Below, piece after piece: positions 7,559 through 15,877 of a stretch of DNA of 64,000 bases (the stretch's first letter is position 1; the number at the start of each line of letters is the position of its first letter). The translations under genes were made by a program, and so were the position numbers. This DNA comes from JBKEDC01 sp047972995 (GTDB lineage: Bacteria > Bacteroidota > Bacteroidia > Bacteroidales > Prolixibacteraceae). Under the pieces are notes generated by a model. That model did not search any database. It was not told the origin of the DNA and worked only from the letters and a program-made list of their open reading frames with translations. The stretch spans positions 62,001-126,000 of the forward strand of contig JBKEBD010000006.1 in assembly GCA_047972995.1 (NCBI GenBank). The letters are read 5' to 3'.

Positions 7559-8434
7559 CTACTTATAGATTGCTTTTTTAGCCGCTAATAGCGTATTTTT
7601 CAATAATGATACTCTAGTCATAGGACCAACTCCACCTGGAACAGGCGTAATAAATGAACATTTGGGAGCTACCTCATCAAACACAACATCACCTTTTAAT
7701 CGCCATCCAGATTTTGTATCATCGGACTTAACTCGGGTTGTGCCAACATCAATAACAACAGCTCCGTCTTTCACCATATCTGCAGTTACAAAACCCGGAG
7801 AACCAATAGCTGCAATAATTATATCAGCATTTAAACAAAGTTCTTTTAAATTGGCTGTTCTACTGTGGGCAACAGTTACTGTAGCGTTGATTTCCTTTTG
7901 CGACATAAGCACACTCATGGGGCGTCCCACAATGTTACTTCGTCCAATAACCACGCAGTTTTTTCCTGATGTTTCAATTTGGTATCGAGTGAGTAACTCG
8001 GTGATACCATCGGGAGTTGCGGAAACAAAGCTCGGCAAACCAATGACCATTCTACCAACATTGGCGGGGTGAAATCCGTCAACATCTTTGCTTGGATCGA
8101 TTGCTTCAATGATTTTTTGCTCGGAGATGTGTTTGGGCAGTGGAAGCTGCACAATGAATCCATCTACATCGGCATCGGCATTAAGGTCGGCAATTTTAGC
8201 TAACAATTCTGCTTCTGTAACATCATCTTCATATCGAATTAAGCTTGATTTGAATCCCACTTCAGCACAATCTTTAATTTTGAAAGATACATAGGTTTCG
8301 CTACCGCCATCATGACCAACCAATATGGCTGCCAAGTGGGGTTGTTTGCCACCATTAGCCGTAATTTCTTTTACTTTTTCAGCAATTTCGGCTTTAATGA
8401 TTTGGGCTGTTTTGTTCCCGTCAATTAGTTGCAT
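7559..8434 (-). CDS. folD: Bifunctional methylenetetrahydrofolate dehydrogenase/cyclohydrolase
   Basis: A 291-residue enzyme. The catalytic Y48-x3-K52 motif (YVSFK), the DVDGFHPANVG block, the VVIGRSNIVGRPM nucleotide-binding loop and the C-terminal PVPGGVGPMT signature are all present. FolD interconverts 5,10-methylene- and 10-formyl-tetrahydrofolate in the cytosol, feeding purine and formyl-Met synthesis and yielding NADPH. Full length and intact. It is flanked by ffh upstream and DUF3276 downstream on the same strand. Confidence 0.97.
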   Translation of the reverse strand: MQLIDGNKTAQIIKAEIAEKVKEITANGGKQPHLAAILVGHDGGSETYVSFKIKDCAEVGFKSSLIRYEDDVTEAELLAKIADLNADADVDGFIVQLPLPKHISEQKIIEAIDPSKDVDGFHPANVGRMVIGLPSFVSATPDGITELLTRYQIETSGKNCVVIGRSNIVGRPMSVLMSQKEINATVTVAHSRTANLKELCLNADIIIAAIGSPGFVTADMVKDGAVVIDVGTTRVKSDDTKSGWRLKGDVVFDEVAPKCSFITPVPGGVGPMTRVSLLKNTLLAAKKAIYK

Positions 8435-8529
8435 TGTTTATTTTTTTAGTACTAGAGTATTCTAACAGTCAATAGCGAAGCCACTTAGGTATTGAGCTAC
8501 TTTGTCACTTAGGTACCTTTAAATGAGAA

Positions 8530-9867
8530 CTATCGTCTTTTCATGTTTCCCATTAATCCGCGCATAGCACTTTTATTATTTCCTCCAGATACCATTTTCA
8601 TCATTTTTCGCATATCATCGAATTGCTTGATTAGCTGATTTACCTGTTGAATTGAAGTGCCAGAACCATCAGCAATACGCTTGCGACGTGTTCCATTTAG
8701 TAATGCAGGAGATTCGCGCTCTTCTGGAGTCATTGATTGAATGATAGCTTCTATACTTTTGAAGGCATCGTTATCAATATCTACGTTTTTCAATGCTTTG
8801 CCCATACCGGGAATCATGCTTGCCAAATCTTTGATGTTACCCATCTTTTTGATTTGTTGAATTTGAGACATGAAATCATTGAAACTAAATTGGTTCTTTG
8901 CAATTTTCTTTTGTAATTGGCGAGCTTGTTCTTGGTCGAATTGTTCTTGTGCACGTTCTACCAAAGAAACCACGTCACCCATACCAAGAATACGGTCGGC
9001 CATACGCTCGGGGTGGAATATGTCGAGTGCTTCCATCTTCTCGCCTGTACCAATGAATTTGATGGGCTTGTCAACAACAGAACGAATAGATAGGGCAGCA
9101 CCACCGCGCGTATCACCATCAAGTTTAGTTAAGATTACCCCATCGAAGTCTAATCGTTGATTGAACTCTTTGGCTGTATTTACCGCATCTTGACCAGTCA
9201 TCGAATCGACAACAAATAAGATTTCGTTAGGATCTAAAGCTTTTTTAAGTTCTGCAATCTCATCCATCATTTGCTCATCAATGGCTAAACGACCAGCAGT
9301 ATCGACAATTACCACGTTTTGACCATTGGTTTTGGCGTGTTGAACCCCAGCTTTCGCAATAGCAATAGGGTCTTGGTTGTCGATGTCGCTATATACAGGG
9401 ATGCTAAGTTGTTCGCCCAATACTTTCAATTGGTCGATCGCTGCAGGACGATAAACGTCGCAAGCAACCAAGAGCGGTTGCAAACCTTTTTTAGATTTTA
9501 AAAAGTTAGCTAGTTTTCCAGAGTGTGTAGTTTTACCCGAACCTTGTAAACCAGCCATCAAGATGATCGTAGGTTTACCAATGAGGTTAATGTCAGCAGC
9601 TTTTCCCCCCATTAATATAGCTAACTCATCGTGAACGATTTTCACCATCATTTCACTGGGTTTCACAGCATTAAGTACATCCATACCTAATGCTTTTTCT
9701 TTTACCGTGTTGGTGAATTCTTTAGCTGTTTTGAAGTTCACATCGGCATCAAGCAATGCGCGACGAATTTCCTTCAGGGTTTCTGCAATATTGATTTCAG
9801 TAATACGTCCTTGTCCTTTTAATAGTTTAAAGGAACGCTCTAGTTTATCATTAAGATTTTCAAACAT
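8530..9867 (-). CDS. ffh: Signal recognition particle protein (Ffh/SRP54)
   Basis: A 445-residue SRP GTPase. The N-terminal helical bundle is followed by the G domain with GLQGSGKTT (106-114), DTAGR, and TKLDGDTRGGAALS. The C-terminal M domain (about 300-445) is Met-rich and holds the SRP-RNA-binding SGTSIQQVNQLIKQF helix. Ffh with 4.5S RNA delivers nascent membrane proteins to FtsY and the Sec translocon. Length is normal. It lies 89 bases downstream of argS on the same strand, with no obvious terminator between them. Confidence 0.97.
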   Translation of the reverse strand: MFENLNDKLERSFKLLKGQGRITEINIAETLKEIRRALLDADVNFKTAKEFTNTVKEKALGMDVLNAVKPSEMMVKIVHDELAILMGGKAADINLIGKPTIILMAGLQGSGKTTHSGKLANFLKSKKGLQPLLVACDVYRPAAIDQLKVLGEQLSIPVYSDIDNQDPIAIAKAGVQHAKTNGQNVVIVDTAGRLAIDEQMMDEIAELKKALDPNEILFVVDSMTGQDAVNTAKEFNQRLDFDGVILTKLDGDTRGGAALSIRSVVDKPIKFIGTGEKMEALDIFHPERMADRILGMGDVVSLVERAQEQFDQEQARQLQKKIAKNQFSFNDFMSQIQQIKKMGNIKDLASMIPGMGKALKNVDIDNDAFKSIEAIIQSMTPEERESPALLNGTRRKRIADGSGTSIQQVNQLIKQFDDMRKMMKMVSGGNNKSAMRGLMGNMKRR

Positions 9868-9956
9868 GATATAAATGCAATTCTTATTTATTTTTGGTGC
9901 TTATTGGTTTTATAGCCTTGAAGACACCCTTTTTATTTGTTTTTGTTTATTGAGTT

Positions 9957-11750
9957 TTACATTCTGGTGGGAACCGAAATTCCGAGAATATCCATACCCA
10001 GACGTATTACTTTAGCTACATTTTCAGAAAGAATTAATCGGAACTTGCGAAGTTCTTCATTTTCTTCATTCAGCATAGAGAAATCGTGATAGAACTGATT
10101 GTATTCTTTCACAAGATTGTAAATGTAATTGGCAATTACAGCAGGGCTGTATGCTTCAGCAGCTTCTTGCAACGTGTTGGGGAACAATGAAACTGTTTTT
10201 ATTAGTTCGATTTCTTTTTGAGCAAATGCTAAGGTTGAAGTTAAATTACCGCTGTAGTTTATGCCTTGTTCTTCTGCTTTTCGTAGAATTGAGCAAATGC
10301 GAGCATGGGCATATTGTATGAATGAACCTGTATTTCCATTAAAGTCGATAGACTCTTCAGGATTAAACATCATGTTCTTTTTAGGATCGACTTTAAGCAT
10401 GAAGTATTTCAATGAACCTAGTGCAATATCTTTGTGCGTTTGCTTAATTTCAGCTTGCGATAGTCCATCAAGTTTTCCGAGTTCTTCCGAAGTTTTCCGT
10501 GCCATGTCGGTCATTTCTGCCATTAAATCATCGGCATCAACAACAGTACCTTCGCGCGATTTCATTTTTCCGTGAGGAAGTTCTACCATGCCATAAGAGA
10601 AGTGGTGAAGACCTTTTCCCCAATTGAAACCCAATTTGTCGAGCAAAATAGATAATACCTTGAAGTGATAATCTTGTTCGTTGCCCACCACGTAAACCAT
10701 TTTATCGATTTTATAATCGTTGAAACGTAGTTTAGCTGTACCGATATCTTGGGTCATGTAAACCGAAGTACCATCGGAGCGCAATAATATTTTGCGATCA
10801 AGTCCATCGGCGGTTAAGTCGGCCCAAACAGATTGGTCTTCTTCCTGGGTGAATAGCCCTTCTTGTAGTCCGCGAAGCACTTCGTCTTTACCCGTTAGGT
10901 AGGTGTCAGATTCGTAATAAATCTTGTCGAAGTCAACCCCCAGTTCTTTGTAGGTTACGTCAAATCCATCGTAAACCCATTGGTTCATCATTTCCCAAAG
11001 GGCGATGGTTTCTTCGTCTTTAGCTTCCCACTTGCGAAGCAATTCGCGTGCAGCAATAATAGACGGTGCTTGTTGTTCTGCTTCTTTTTCTGATAAGCCT
11101 GTTTTTACAAGCTCACTGATTTCTGCTTTGTATTTTTTGTCGAAAAGTACATAGAAGTCGCCCACGAGGTGATCGCCTTTTATGCCTGTGTTTTCAGGTG
11201 TTTTTCCTTCGCCCCATTGTTGCCAAGCATACATCGATTTGCAAATATGAATGCCTCGGTCATTTACGATGTTGGTTTTCACCACTTGTTTGCCTGTAGC
11301 TTTTAGAAGTTTGCTTAGCGAAAAGCCCAACAAGTTATTTCTAATGTGACCTAAGTGTAGGGGTTTGTTGGTGTTTGGCGATGAATATTCAATCATAACC
11401 AATGGCGAGTTGTCATCGACTTTTTCATAGCCATATTCGGCATCGTTGTTGGCCGTTTCCAAAACTCCAAGCCAGTAAGCGGTAGAGATTGTAACGTTTA
11501 AGAAGCCTTTGATAACTTCATATGCAGCTATTTCATCAACGTGTTCTTGCAAATATTCCCCGAGTTCTTGGGCGGTATCTTGAGGTGATTTACGAGATGC
11601 TTTTAAGAATGGAAACACTACAATGGTGAAATCTCCATCTACATCTTTACGTGTATTTTGTAGCTGAATGCTTTCAGCAGCACATTCCGAACTGTATAAA
11701 CTTTGTACAGCTTCGGCAACTTTCAATTTAATTATTTCTTCGATCAACAT
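9957..11750 (-). CDS. argS: Arginyl-tRNA synthetase
   Basis: A 597-residue class I synthetase. The N-terminal additional domain (residues 1-110) precedes the Rossmann fold with SSPNTNKPLHLGH (HIGH motif at 132-135). The KMKSREG sequence near residue 395 is the KMSKS-equivalent loop, and the C-terminal helical anticodon-binding domain ends GISVPTRM, the usual ArgS tail. It charges tRNA-Arg in the cytosol. A promoter box lies close upstream at 11769-11776, giving a very short leader. It is probably the first gene of argS-ffh-folD-DUF3276. Confidence 0.97.
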   Translation of the reverse strand: MLIEEIIKLKVAEAVQSLYSSECAAESIQLQNTRKDVDGDFTIVVFPFLKASRKSPQDTAQELGEYLQEHVDEIAAYEVIKGFLNVTISTAYWLGVLETANNDAEYGYEKVDDNSPLVMIEYSSPNTNKPLHLGHIRNNLLGFSLSKLLKATGKQVVKTNIVNDRGIHICKSMYAWQQWGEGKTPENTGIKGDHLVGDFYVLFDKKYKAEISELVKTGLSEKEAEQQAPSIIAARELLRKWEAKDEETIALWEMMNQWVYDGFDVTYKELGVDFDKIYYESDTYLTGKDEVLRGLQEGLFTQEEDQSVWADLTADGLDRKILLRSDGTSVYMTQDIGTAKLRFNDYKIDKMVYVVGNEQDYHFKVLSILLDKLGFNWGKGLHHFSYGMVELPHGKMKSREGTVVDADDLMAEMTDMARKTSEELGKLDGLSQAEIKQTHKDIALGSLKYFMLKVDPKKNMMFNPEESIDFNGNTGSFIQYAHARICSILRKAEEQGINYSGNLTSTLAFAQKEIELIKTVSLFPNTLQEAAEAYSPAVIANYIYNLVKEYNQFYHDFSMLNEENEELRKFRLILSENVAKVIRLGMDILGISVPTRM

Positions 11751-11768
11751 ACTTATCTTTTATGTGTG

Positions 11769-11776
11769 CAAAGATA
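11769..11776 (-). promoter_or_regulatory. Promoter -7 box (TATCTTTG) of argS
   Basis: On the minus strand TATCTTTG matches TAnnTTTG and ends 19 bases before the argS start, predicting a leader of only about a dozen bases. Confidence 0.5.
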
Positions 11777-11915
11777 ATCTTTTGAGTGAAAAACGCTTAA
11801 TTAAACAAGCGAAAGTTAGGGAAAAGCTGCGCGGAACACTGTTGAAACTTAAAAACAAGAGTTTCAGTGCAGTTTTTGCTGTTGAATTTGTTTAAAACTG
11901 GTGCTTTATGCTCGA

Positions 11916-12290
11916 CTATGGCATATTAATCAGCTCGATGGTTACTCGGCGATTTAGGACGATGTTTTTATCTACAGGATTAATTTCGCCTAATCCTTTA
12001 AGTATAATTCGGTTCGGATTAAGCCCATGTTCAACTAGGTAATCTTTCACAACTATAGTGCGAATGACAGATAGTTTGTAGTTATAGTCGCCTCTACCAA
12101 GGGTGTCGGTATTTCGCCAAGAATAAACCCGTTGAAAAATTTGTATCTCTGATTGACACTGTTGGAACTGAAGTCAACAGGGCTTGATTTGTCGGAACTA
12201 GCTATTCCCACGCTGCTTTCGAATGTTAAATCAACGATACTACTAACGTATCGGTCGATTGATAACTTAGGATATCTTCAACTTTGAGAT
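11916..12290 (-). pseudogene. Decayed OmpA-like C-terminal domain gene
   Basis: No intact ORF exists here, but one minus-strand frame ending at 11916 reads NTDTLGRGDYNYKLSVIR then GLNPNRIILKGLGE, NPVDKN and NRRVTIEL. These are the successive blocks of an OmpA-like peptidoglycan-binding domain, including the TD, LS-xx-R and NRRV motifs. The frame is stopped at about 12174 and lacks any start codon. A second frame just upstream (beginning VDLTFESSVG) may be the preceding part after a frameshift. The rest of the gene is absent. It would have encoded an outer-membrane or lipoprotein anchor to peptidoglycan; it is now a relic in the 634-bp gap between argS and the DUF5606 gene. Confidence 0.8.
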
Positions 12291-12305
12291 GTGGTGTATT
12301 TGTTG

Positions 12306-12350
12306 CAAAAATAAACAGCCTGTGAGCTCCATGCTCACAAGCTGTTTATA
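12306..12350 (-). terminator. Terminator after the DUF5606 gene
   Basis: Arms 12311-12327 and 12333-12349 pair over 17 positions with one mismatch, loop of five. On the minus strand a T run follows. It ends the transcript of the gene at 12385-12789. Confidence 0.85.
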
Positions 12351-12384
12351 GTGTTAATCTGAGTTTCGGAAAGGTTTCCCAAAT

Positions 12385-12789
12385 TTATTCGGCTTCTTCT
12401 GTAGTGTCGGCTTCAGAAAAATCAAGCAGATTGTTTTTTAGCAACAAGTTATACCATTGAAACACTTTTTTCATATCAGAAGCATAAACACGGTCTTTGT
12501 CGTAGTCTGGCAAAACTTCAGAGAAAAGAGCTGCCATTTCATTGTTGCTCATTTTAGGCAATTCTTCATCGCCTTTAATAGCTTTTGTGTTTTCAAACAC
12601 CTTTTTCAATTCTACCTCACCAGTTTCTGTAAAAATGGCAATTTCTTCTAAGGCACTGATTCTAGCGGTTGAGTAAGCAGGTATGCGTTTGCCCGAAAGC
12701 AATGATTCCACAATAATGCTGTTTTTACCTTCAGAGACTAGTTTAAATAAACCGGGTTGACCTGATATTGCTAATATTCCTTTTAACAT
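12385..12789 (-). CDS. DUF5606 domain-containing protein
   Basis: A 134-residue soluble protein. The N-terminal half (MLKGILAISGQPGLFKLVSE, then strands around residues 25-50) resembles a small beta barrel; the C-terminal half is helical with the acidic block LPDYDKDRVYASDMKKVFQWYNLL. The sequence fits DUF5606, a short family conserved in Bacteroidota with no established function. It stands alone between a TonB-dependent receptor and a terminator. I see no catalytic motif. Confidence is high that it is a gene, moderate on the family label. Confidence 0.8.
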   Translation of the reverse strand: MLKGILAISGQPGLFKLVSEGKNSIIVESLLSGKRIPAYSTARISALEEIAIFTETGEVELKKVFENTKAIKGDEELPKMSNNEMAALFSEVLPDYDKDRVYASDMKKVFQWYNLLLKNNLLDFSEADTTEEAE

Positions 12790-12879
12790 ATTTACCTTTT
12801 AAATTTTAGAAAGTTGCGAATATAATATAATATGAGAATTTAACTGTATTTTTGGTACATCATTTTTGCAAATTTGATT

Positions 12880-14898
12880 TTATTTCAAATTACAACTCAC
12901 GCCGCCACTAATCCATCGTCCGGCTTGGGGAATATTACTCAAGTCGTAATAGGTGGTATTAAATAGGTTGGTAGCCATGGCGAAAAACCTAAAGTTTTTG
13001 TAGTGGTAATTGACTTTCAAATCGAGCAAACCGAATGGTTTATAGTCAACTTCTCCGGTGTAATCGGTTCCATCGAAGTTAGAATATCCTCCGTTTCTAT
13101 CTTCATATCTAAACTGCCAATCGGCACTTAGGTTTTTATATATGCGATGATTTATGCCCACTACAAGTTTGTGTTTTAGGTTGTCGAGTGTGTAATTAGA
13201 AATGTATTCCGATTCTTTTCGGGTTATTTCGTTGTAAGCATAATTAATGCAGAGTCGATTGATAAAGAAATGCTCGTTATTTAACCATCGCTGTATGGAA
13301 ATATCAGATTTCACCTCAAATCCAGCAGCGTTTATTTGTGTGAGATTGTCGGTTTGCCAAAGAAAATCATCGCTTATCCGTACCCAGTCGATGATGTCTT
13401 TGCCAATGCGATAATAAGTGGCAGCTTCAAGATTCATAAATTGGTTTTTGAATTTTACCCCGCCTTCAAACGATGTGGAATGTTCGGGTTTTAGGTTTGG
13501 GTTTCCTAAATTTGAAGGACCAACATAATATAAGTCGGTGTAAGTTGGCATACGCAGCGATTGGTTGAATGTGCCATAAATTTTCCAATTGTTGGTTATT
13601 TGGTAAGACAAATCTACGCCTGGGTAAAAATGCCATTGTTCCTGCAAATCGGAAATCCAGTTTGCCATTAAGCCTGCCGATATACTAAATCGGTTGATGT
13701 ATGCAGAATGTTCAATGAAGTAGGAGAGGTTTGTTCTGGAGTGCCCATTGGTGAAGAACTGTCCATCTTCGCCGGGGACACTAATGGACTCGTCTAAACT
13801 TTCGCCTAGTTGGTTACTCAATATGTTTTCTGAGCGCAATTCTGAACCAAGCGATGTTTTTCCGAGTTTCCATTGAAGCCAAGTGTTGAGCTTAAGTCCA
13901 AACACATCGGTCATGTGGTAATTGTGCCCAGTATACCAATCGGCAGGATCGCTTCTGAATAGCTCATAACGGTCGTGATTCCGTCGCCAATAGGTAGATG
14001 CACTGGTGTGCAACTTTTTCCCTGTTTCGAGTCCTGCCGAAACAATAGCTGTTCGGGTTGACTCATACTGATTGGGGTAAGCTGGAGAATAGAATCCGTT
14101 GGCACCAAAGCCTTTGTTGATGTATCCAGCTTGAAAGTTGATGGTTGCTTCATCGGTTTTCAGTTTACCGTTGTAAAAGACATTACTGTTGGTAAAATCG
14201 GTGTTGGGGCGATAGCCATTGGAGGCGGTGTTTCCAATGGCTATGAAATTTTGCAACTTCCCGGTTTGCACGTTTCCATTTACATTTATGTCTCGCAAAC
14301 CATGTGAGCCAAAGCTGGCATCGGCAGATAGCAAGTTAATGGAGTCGGGCTCGGTAATAATGTTGATAGCTCCAGTAAAAGCATTTGGTCCGTACACTCG
14401 GGCAGAAGAACCATTAAGAATTTCGATGCGCTTTACTGCTTTTAATGAGAGTGGAAGATTAAGGTTGTGGTGACCTGATTGAGGGTCGGAAATGTTTACT
14501 CCGTTGAGTAGAACTAAGGTTTGGTCGAAGGAACCACCCCTTACCGAGATATCAGCCTGTACGCCGTAGGTTCCCCGTTGCCTAATGTCAACGCCTAGCG
14601 CATACTCTAATAAATCTTGAACACTTGCTACCGGGGCAGCCTCAATTCCTTTTCGGTCGATGACCGACACGATGCGAGCAATCTGCGAATAAGTGGCAGG
14701 AGCTCGTTGTGCACTGACCTCGACCTCGTCGAGTTCATATTCTCTGGCAATTTTCAAGCTATCGGCGGTGTGTTGCGCAAAAGCTTCGCTTGGAGTTGCA
14801 ACATATAAGTATGCTACAGCTAGCGATGCAATGTGCACTTCTTGCTTTAATGCTTGAAACAAAGAATAGCCTAGTCTTTCCCAATGGTGGAAATTCAA
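12880..14898 (-). CDS. TonB-dependent outer membrane receptor (BtuB-like)
   Basis: About 672 residues if started at the TTG at 14896-14898. The frame is open to an ATG at 14994, but that extension contains a promoter-like box (14956-14963), so I prefer the downstream start. The N-terminus (FHHWERLGYSLFQALKQEV, then a hydrophobic stretch ending SEAFAQ) resembles the long signal sequences of Bacteroidota BtuB-like receptors. Then come the plug domain (DISVRGGSFDQTLVLLNG, INIITEPD) and a 22-strand barrel ending in the typical ISGGVSCNLK. The likely substrate is a corrinoid or other large nutrient, but no cobalamin gene or riboswitch is next to it, so substrate is unknown. Confidence 0.88.
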   Translation of the reverse strand: MNFHHWERLGYSLFQALKQEVHIASLAVAYLYVATPSEAFAQHTADSLKIAREYELDEVEVSAQRAPATYSQIARIVSVIDRKGIEAAPVASVQDLLEYALGVDIRQRGTYGVQADISVRGGSFDQTLVLLNGVNISDPQSGHHNLNLPLSLKAVKRIEILNGSSARVYGPNAFTGAINIITEPDSINLLSADASFGSHGLRDINVNGNVQTGKLQNFIAIGNTASNGYRPNTDFTNSNVFYNGKLKTDEATINFQAGYINKGFGANGFYSPAYPNQYESTRTAIVSAGLETGKKLHTSASTYWRRNHDRYELFRSDPADWYTGHNYHMTDVFGLKLNTWLQWKLGKTSLGSELRSENILSNQLGESLDESISVPGEDGQFFTNGHSRTNLSYFIEHSAYINRFSISAGLMANWISDLQEQWHFYPGVDLSYQITNNWKIYGTFNQSLRMPTYTDLYYVGPSNLGNPNLKPEHSTSFEGGVKFKNQFMNLEAATYYRIGKDIIDWVRISDDFLWQTDNLTQINAAGFEVKSDISIQRWLNNEHFFINRLCINYAYNEITRKESEYISNYTLDNLKHKLVVGINHRIYKNLSADWQFRYEDRNGGYSNFDGTDYTGEVDYKPFGLLDLKVNYHYKNFRFFAMATNLFNTTYYDLSNIPQAGRWISGGVSCNLK

Positions 14899-14955
14899 TA
14901 GGCGTGCTTTGTTGTTAAAAAATAATTTGTACAAAATATAAAAATATATGAGCCG

Positions 14956-14963
14956 CAAAAGTA
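14956..14963 (-). promoter_or_regulatory. Promoter -7 box (TACTTTTG) of the TonB-dependent receptor
   Basis: Minus-strand TACTTTTG is an exact -7 consensus. It lies inside the longest open frame of the receptor gene, which argues that translation starts downstream, around 14898. Confidence 0.5.
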
Positions 14964-15050
14964 AAAATAATATGTGTATTTTCACCGCCAACAAAGGTTG
15001 TTTTGTTAAGTATATTCATTACGGAGATAAGAATTAAAAGCGGAACGGTT

Positions 15051-15749
15051 ATGCGAAGAGAAGTTAAAGTGTTTAGCACAAAACAAGAAACGGCGGAAGC
15101 TTTGGTCGACCAGTTAGAGCGTTTGGTAAGAACGGCTGATGCTTTGGTGCATATAGCCTTATCGGGAGGAGAAACTCCAGCTTTGCTTTTTGATGTGTTG
15201 GCGGCTAAGGAAGAGTTTCCTTGGCAAAAAGTGCATTTTTGGTGGGGAGATGAACGTTGTGTATTGCCCAACGATGAACAAAGTAATTACAGACTAGCCA
15301 AAGAACGATTGCTAGATAAGATTGAAGTTTCAGCCTCTAATGTGCATCGGATAAAAGGAGAATTGGATCCTCAAGCAGCTTGCGAAGCCTATGAGCAAGA
15401 GCTAAAACTTTATTTTAATTCGGAATTGCCGATGTTTGATTTAATTCTCTTAGGCTTGGGTGAAGATGGACACACAGCATCTATATTTCCTCATGAGCTG
15501 CATTTGTTTCATGAAGATGCCCTTTGTGTGGTGGCTACCCACCCAACGAGTGGTCAGCATCGAGTGTCTTTCAGTGGGAAACTCATTAATGCAGCACAAA
15601 AAGTAGCATTTCTAGCCATAGGCGCCAATAAGGCAATGCGAGTGGCAGAATTGCTCAGTAGCAAAGAATATTTACAGATGCCAGCTTGGTATGTGCATCC
15701 TAAAAGGAGGTTGATGTTTTATTTAGATGCTGCCGCTATGGGGAATTAG
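15051..15749 (+). CDS. pgl: 6-phosphogluconolactonase
   Basis: A 232-residue protein of the NagB/RpiA/Pgl superfamily. ALSGGETPALLFDVL (about residues 37-51) is the sugar-phosphate loop, HFWWGDERCV follows, and LGLGEDGHTASIFP is the lactonase signature with the catalytic His. It hydrolyses 6-phosphogluconolactone in the oxidative pentose phosphate pathway. The frame opens at 15003, but the ATG at 15051 (MRREVKVF) matches the family start. Unusually, zwf and gnd are not adjacent: the upstream neighbour is a divergent receptor gene and downstream is a helicase. Confidence 0.95.
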   Translation: MRREVKVFSTKQETAEALVDQLERLVRTADALVHIALSGGETPALLFDVLAAKEEFPWQKVHFWWGDERCVLPNDEQSNYRLAKERLLDKIEVSASNVHRIKGELDPQAACEAYEQELKLYFNSELPMFDLILLGLGEDGHTASIFPHELHLFHEDALCVVATHPTSGQHRVSFSGKLINAAQKVAFLAIGANKAMRVAELLSSKEYLQMPAWYVHPKRRLMFYLDAAAMGN

Positions 15750-15849
15750 TGGAAACTTTCATGCCTTAGGCTATTTGACACGGAACTCAAAAACTGTAAA
15801 TTTAAAACGAAATTCTTCTGCAAGTCCAAGTCACTTCGTCCTGATTGAT

Positions 15850-15857
15850 TACATTTG
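15850..15857 (+). promoter_or_regulatory. Promoter -7 box (TACATTTG) of the SNF2 helicase
   Basis: TAnnTTTG match 20 bases before the helicase ATG, predicting a short leader. No clear -33 element. Confidence 0.4.
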
Positions 15858-15877
15858 TGGTTTGTTTATTTTGAATT

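Noticed and set aside
8482..8515. Direct repeat CACTTAGGTA (8482-8491 and 8506-8515) between folD and ffh
   Set aside because: Only two copies of 10 bases in a short gap; may be chance and shows no further structure.
14899..14994. ATG start of the TonB receptor at 14994
   Set aside because: The region holds an exact -7 promoter box and a very hydrophobic unlikely leader; a TTG at 14898 precedes the conserved signal region. Not fully settled.
14899..15050. Possible cobalamin riboswitch before the BtuB-like receptor
   Set aside because: Only about 150 bases separate the receptor from divergent pgl, and no B12-box or multi-stem architecture is visible.
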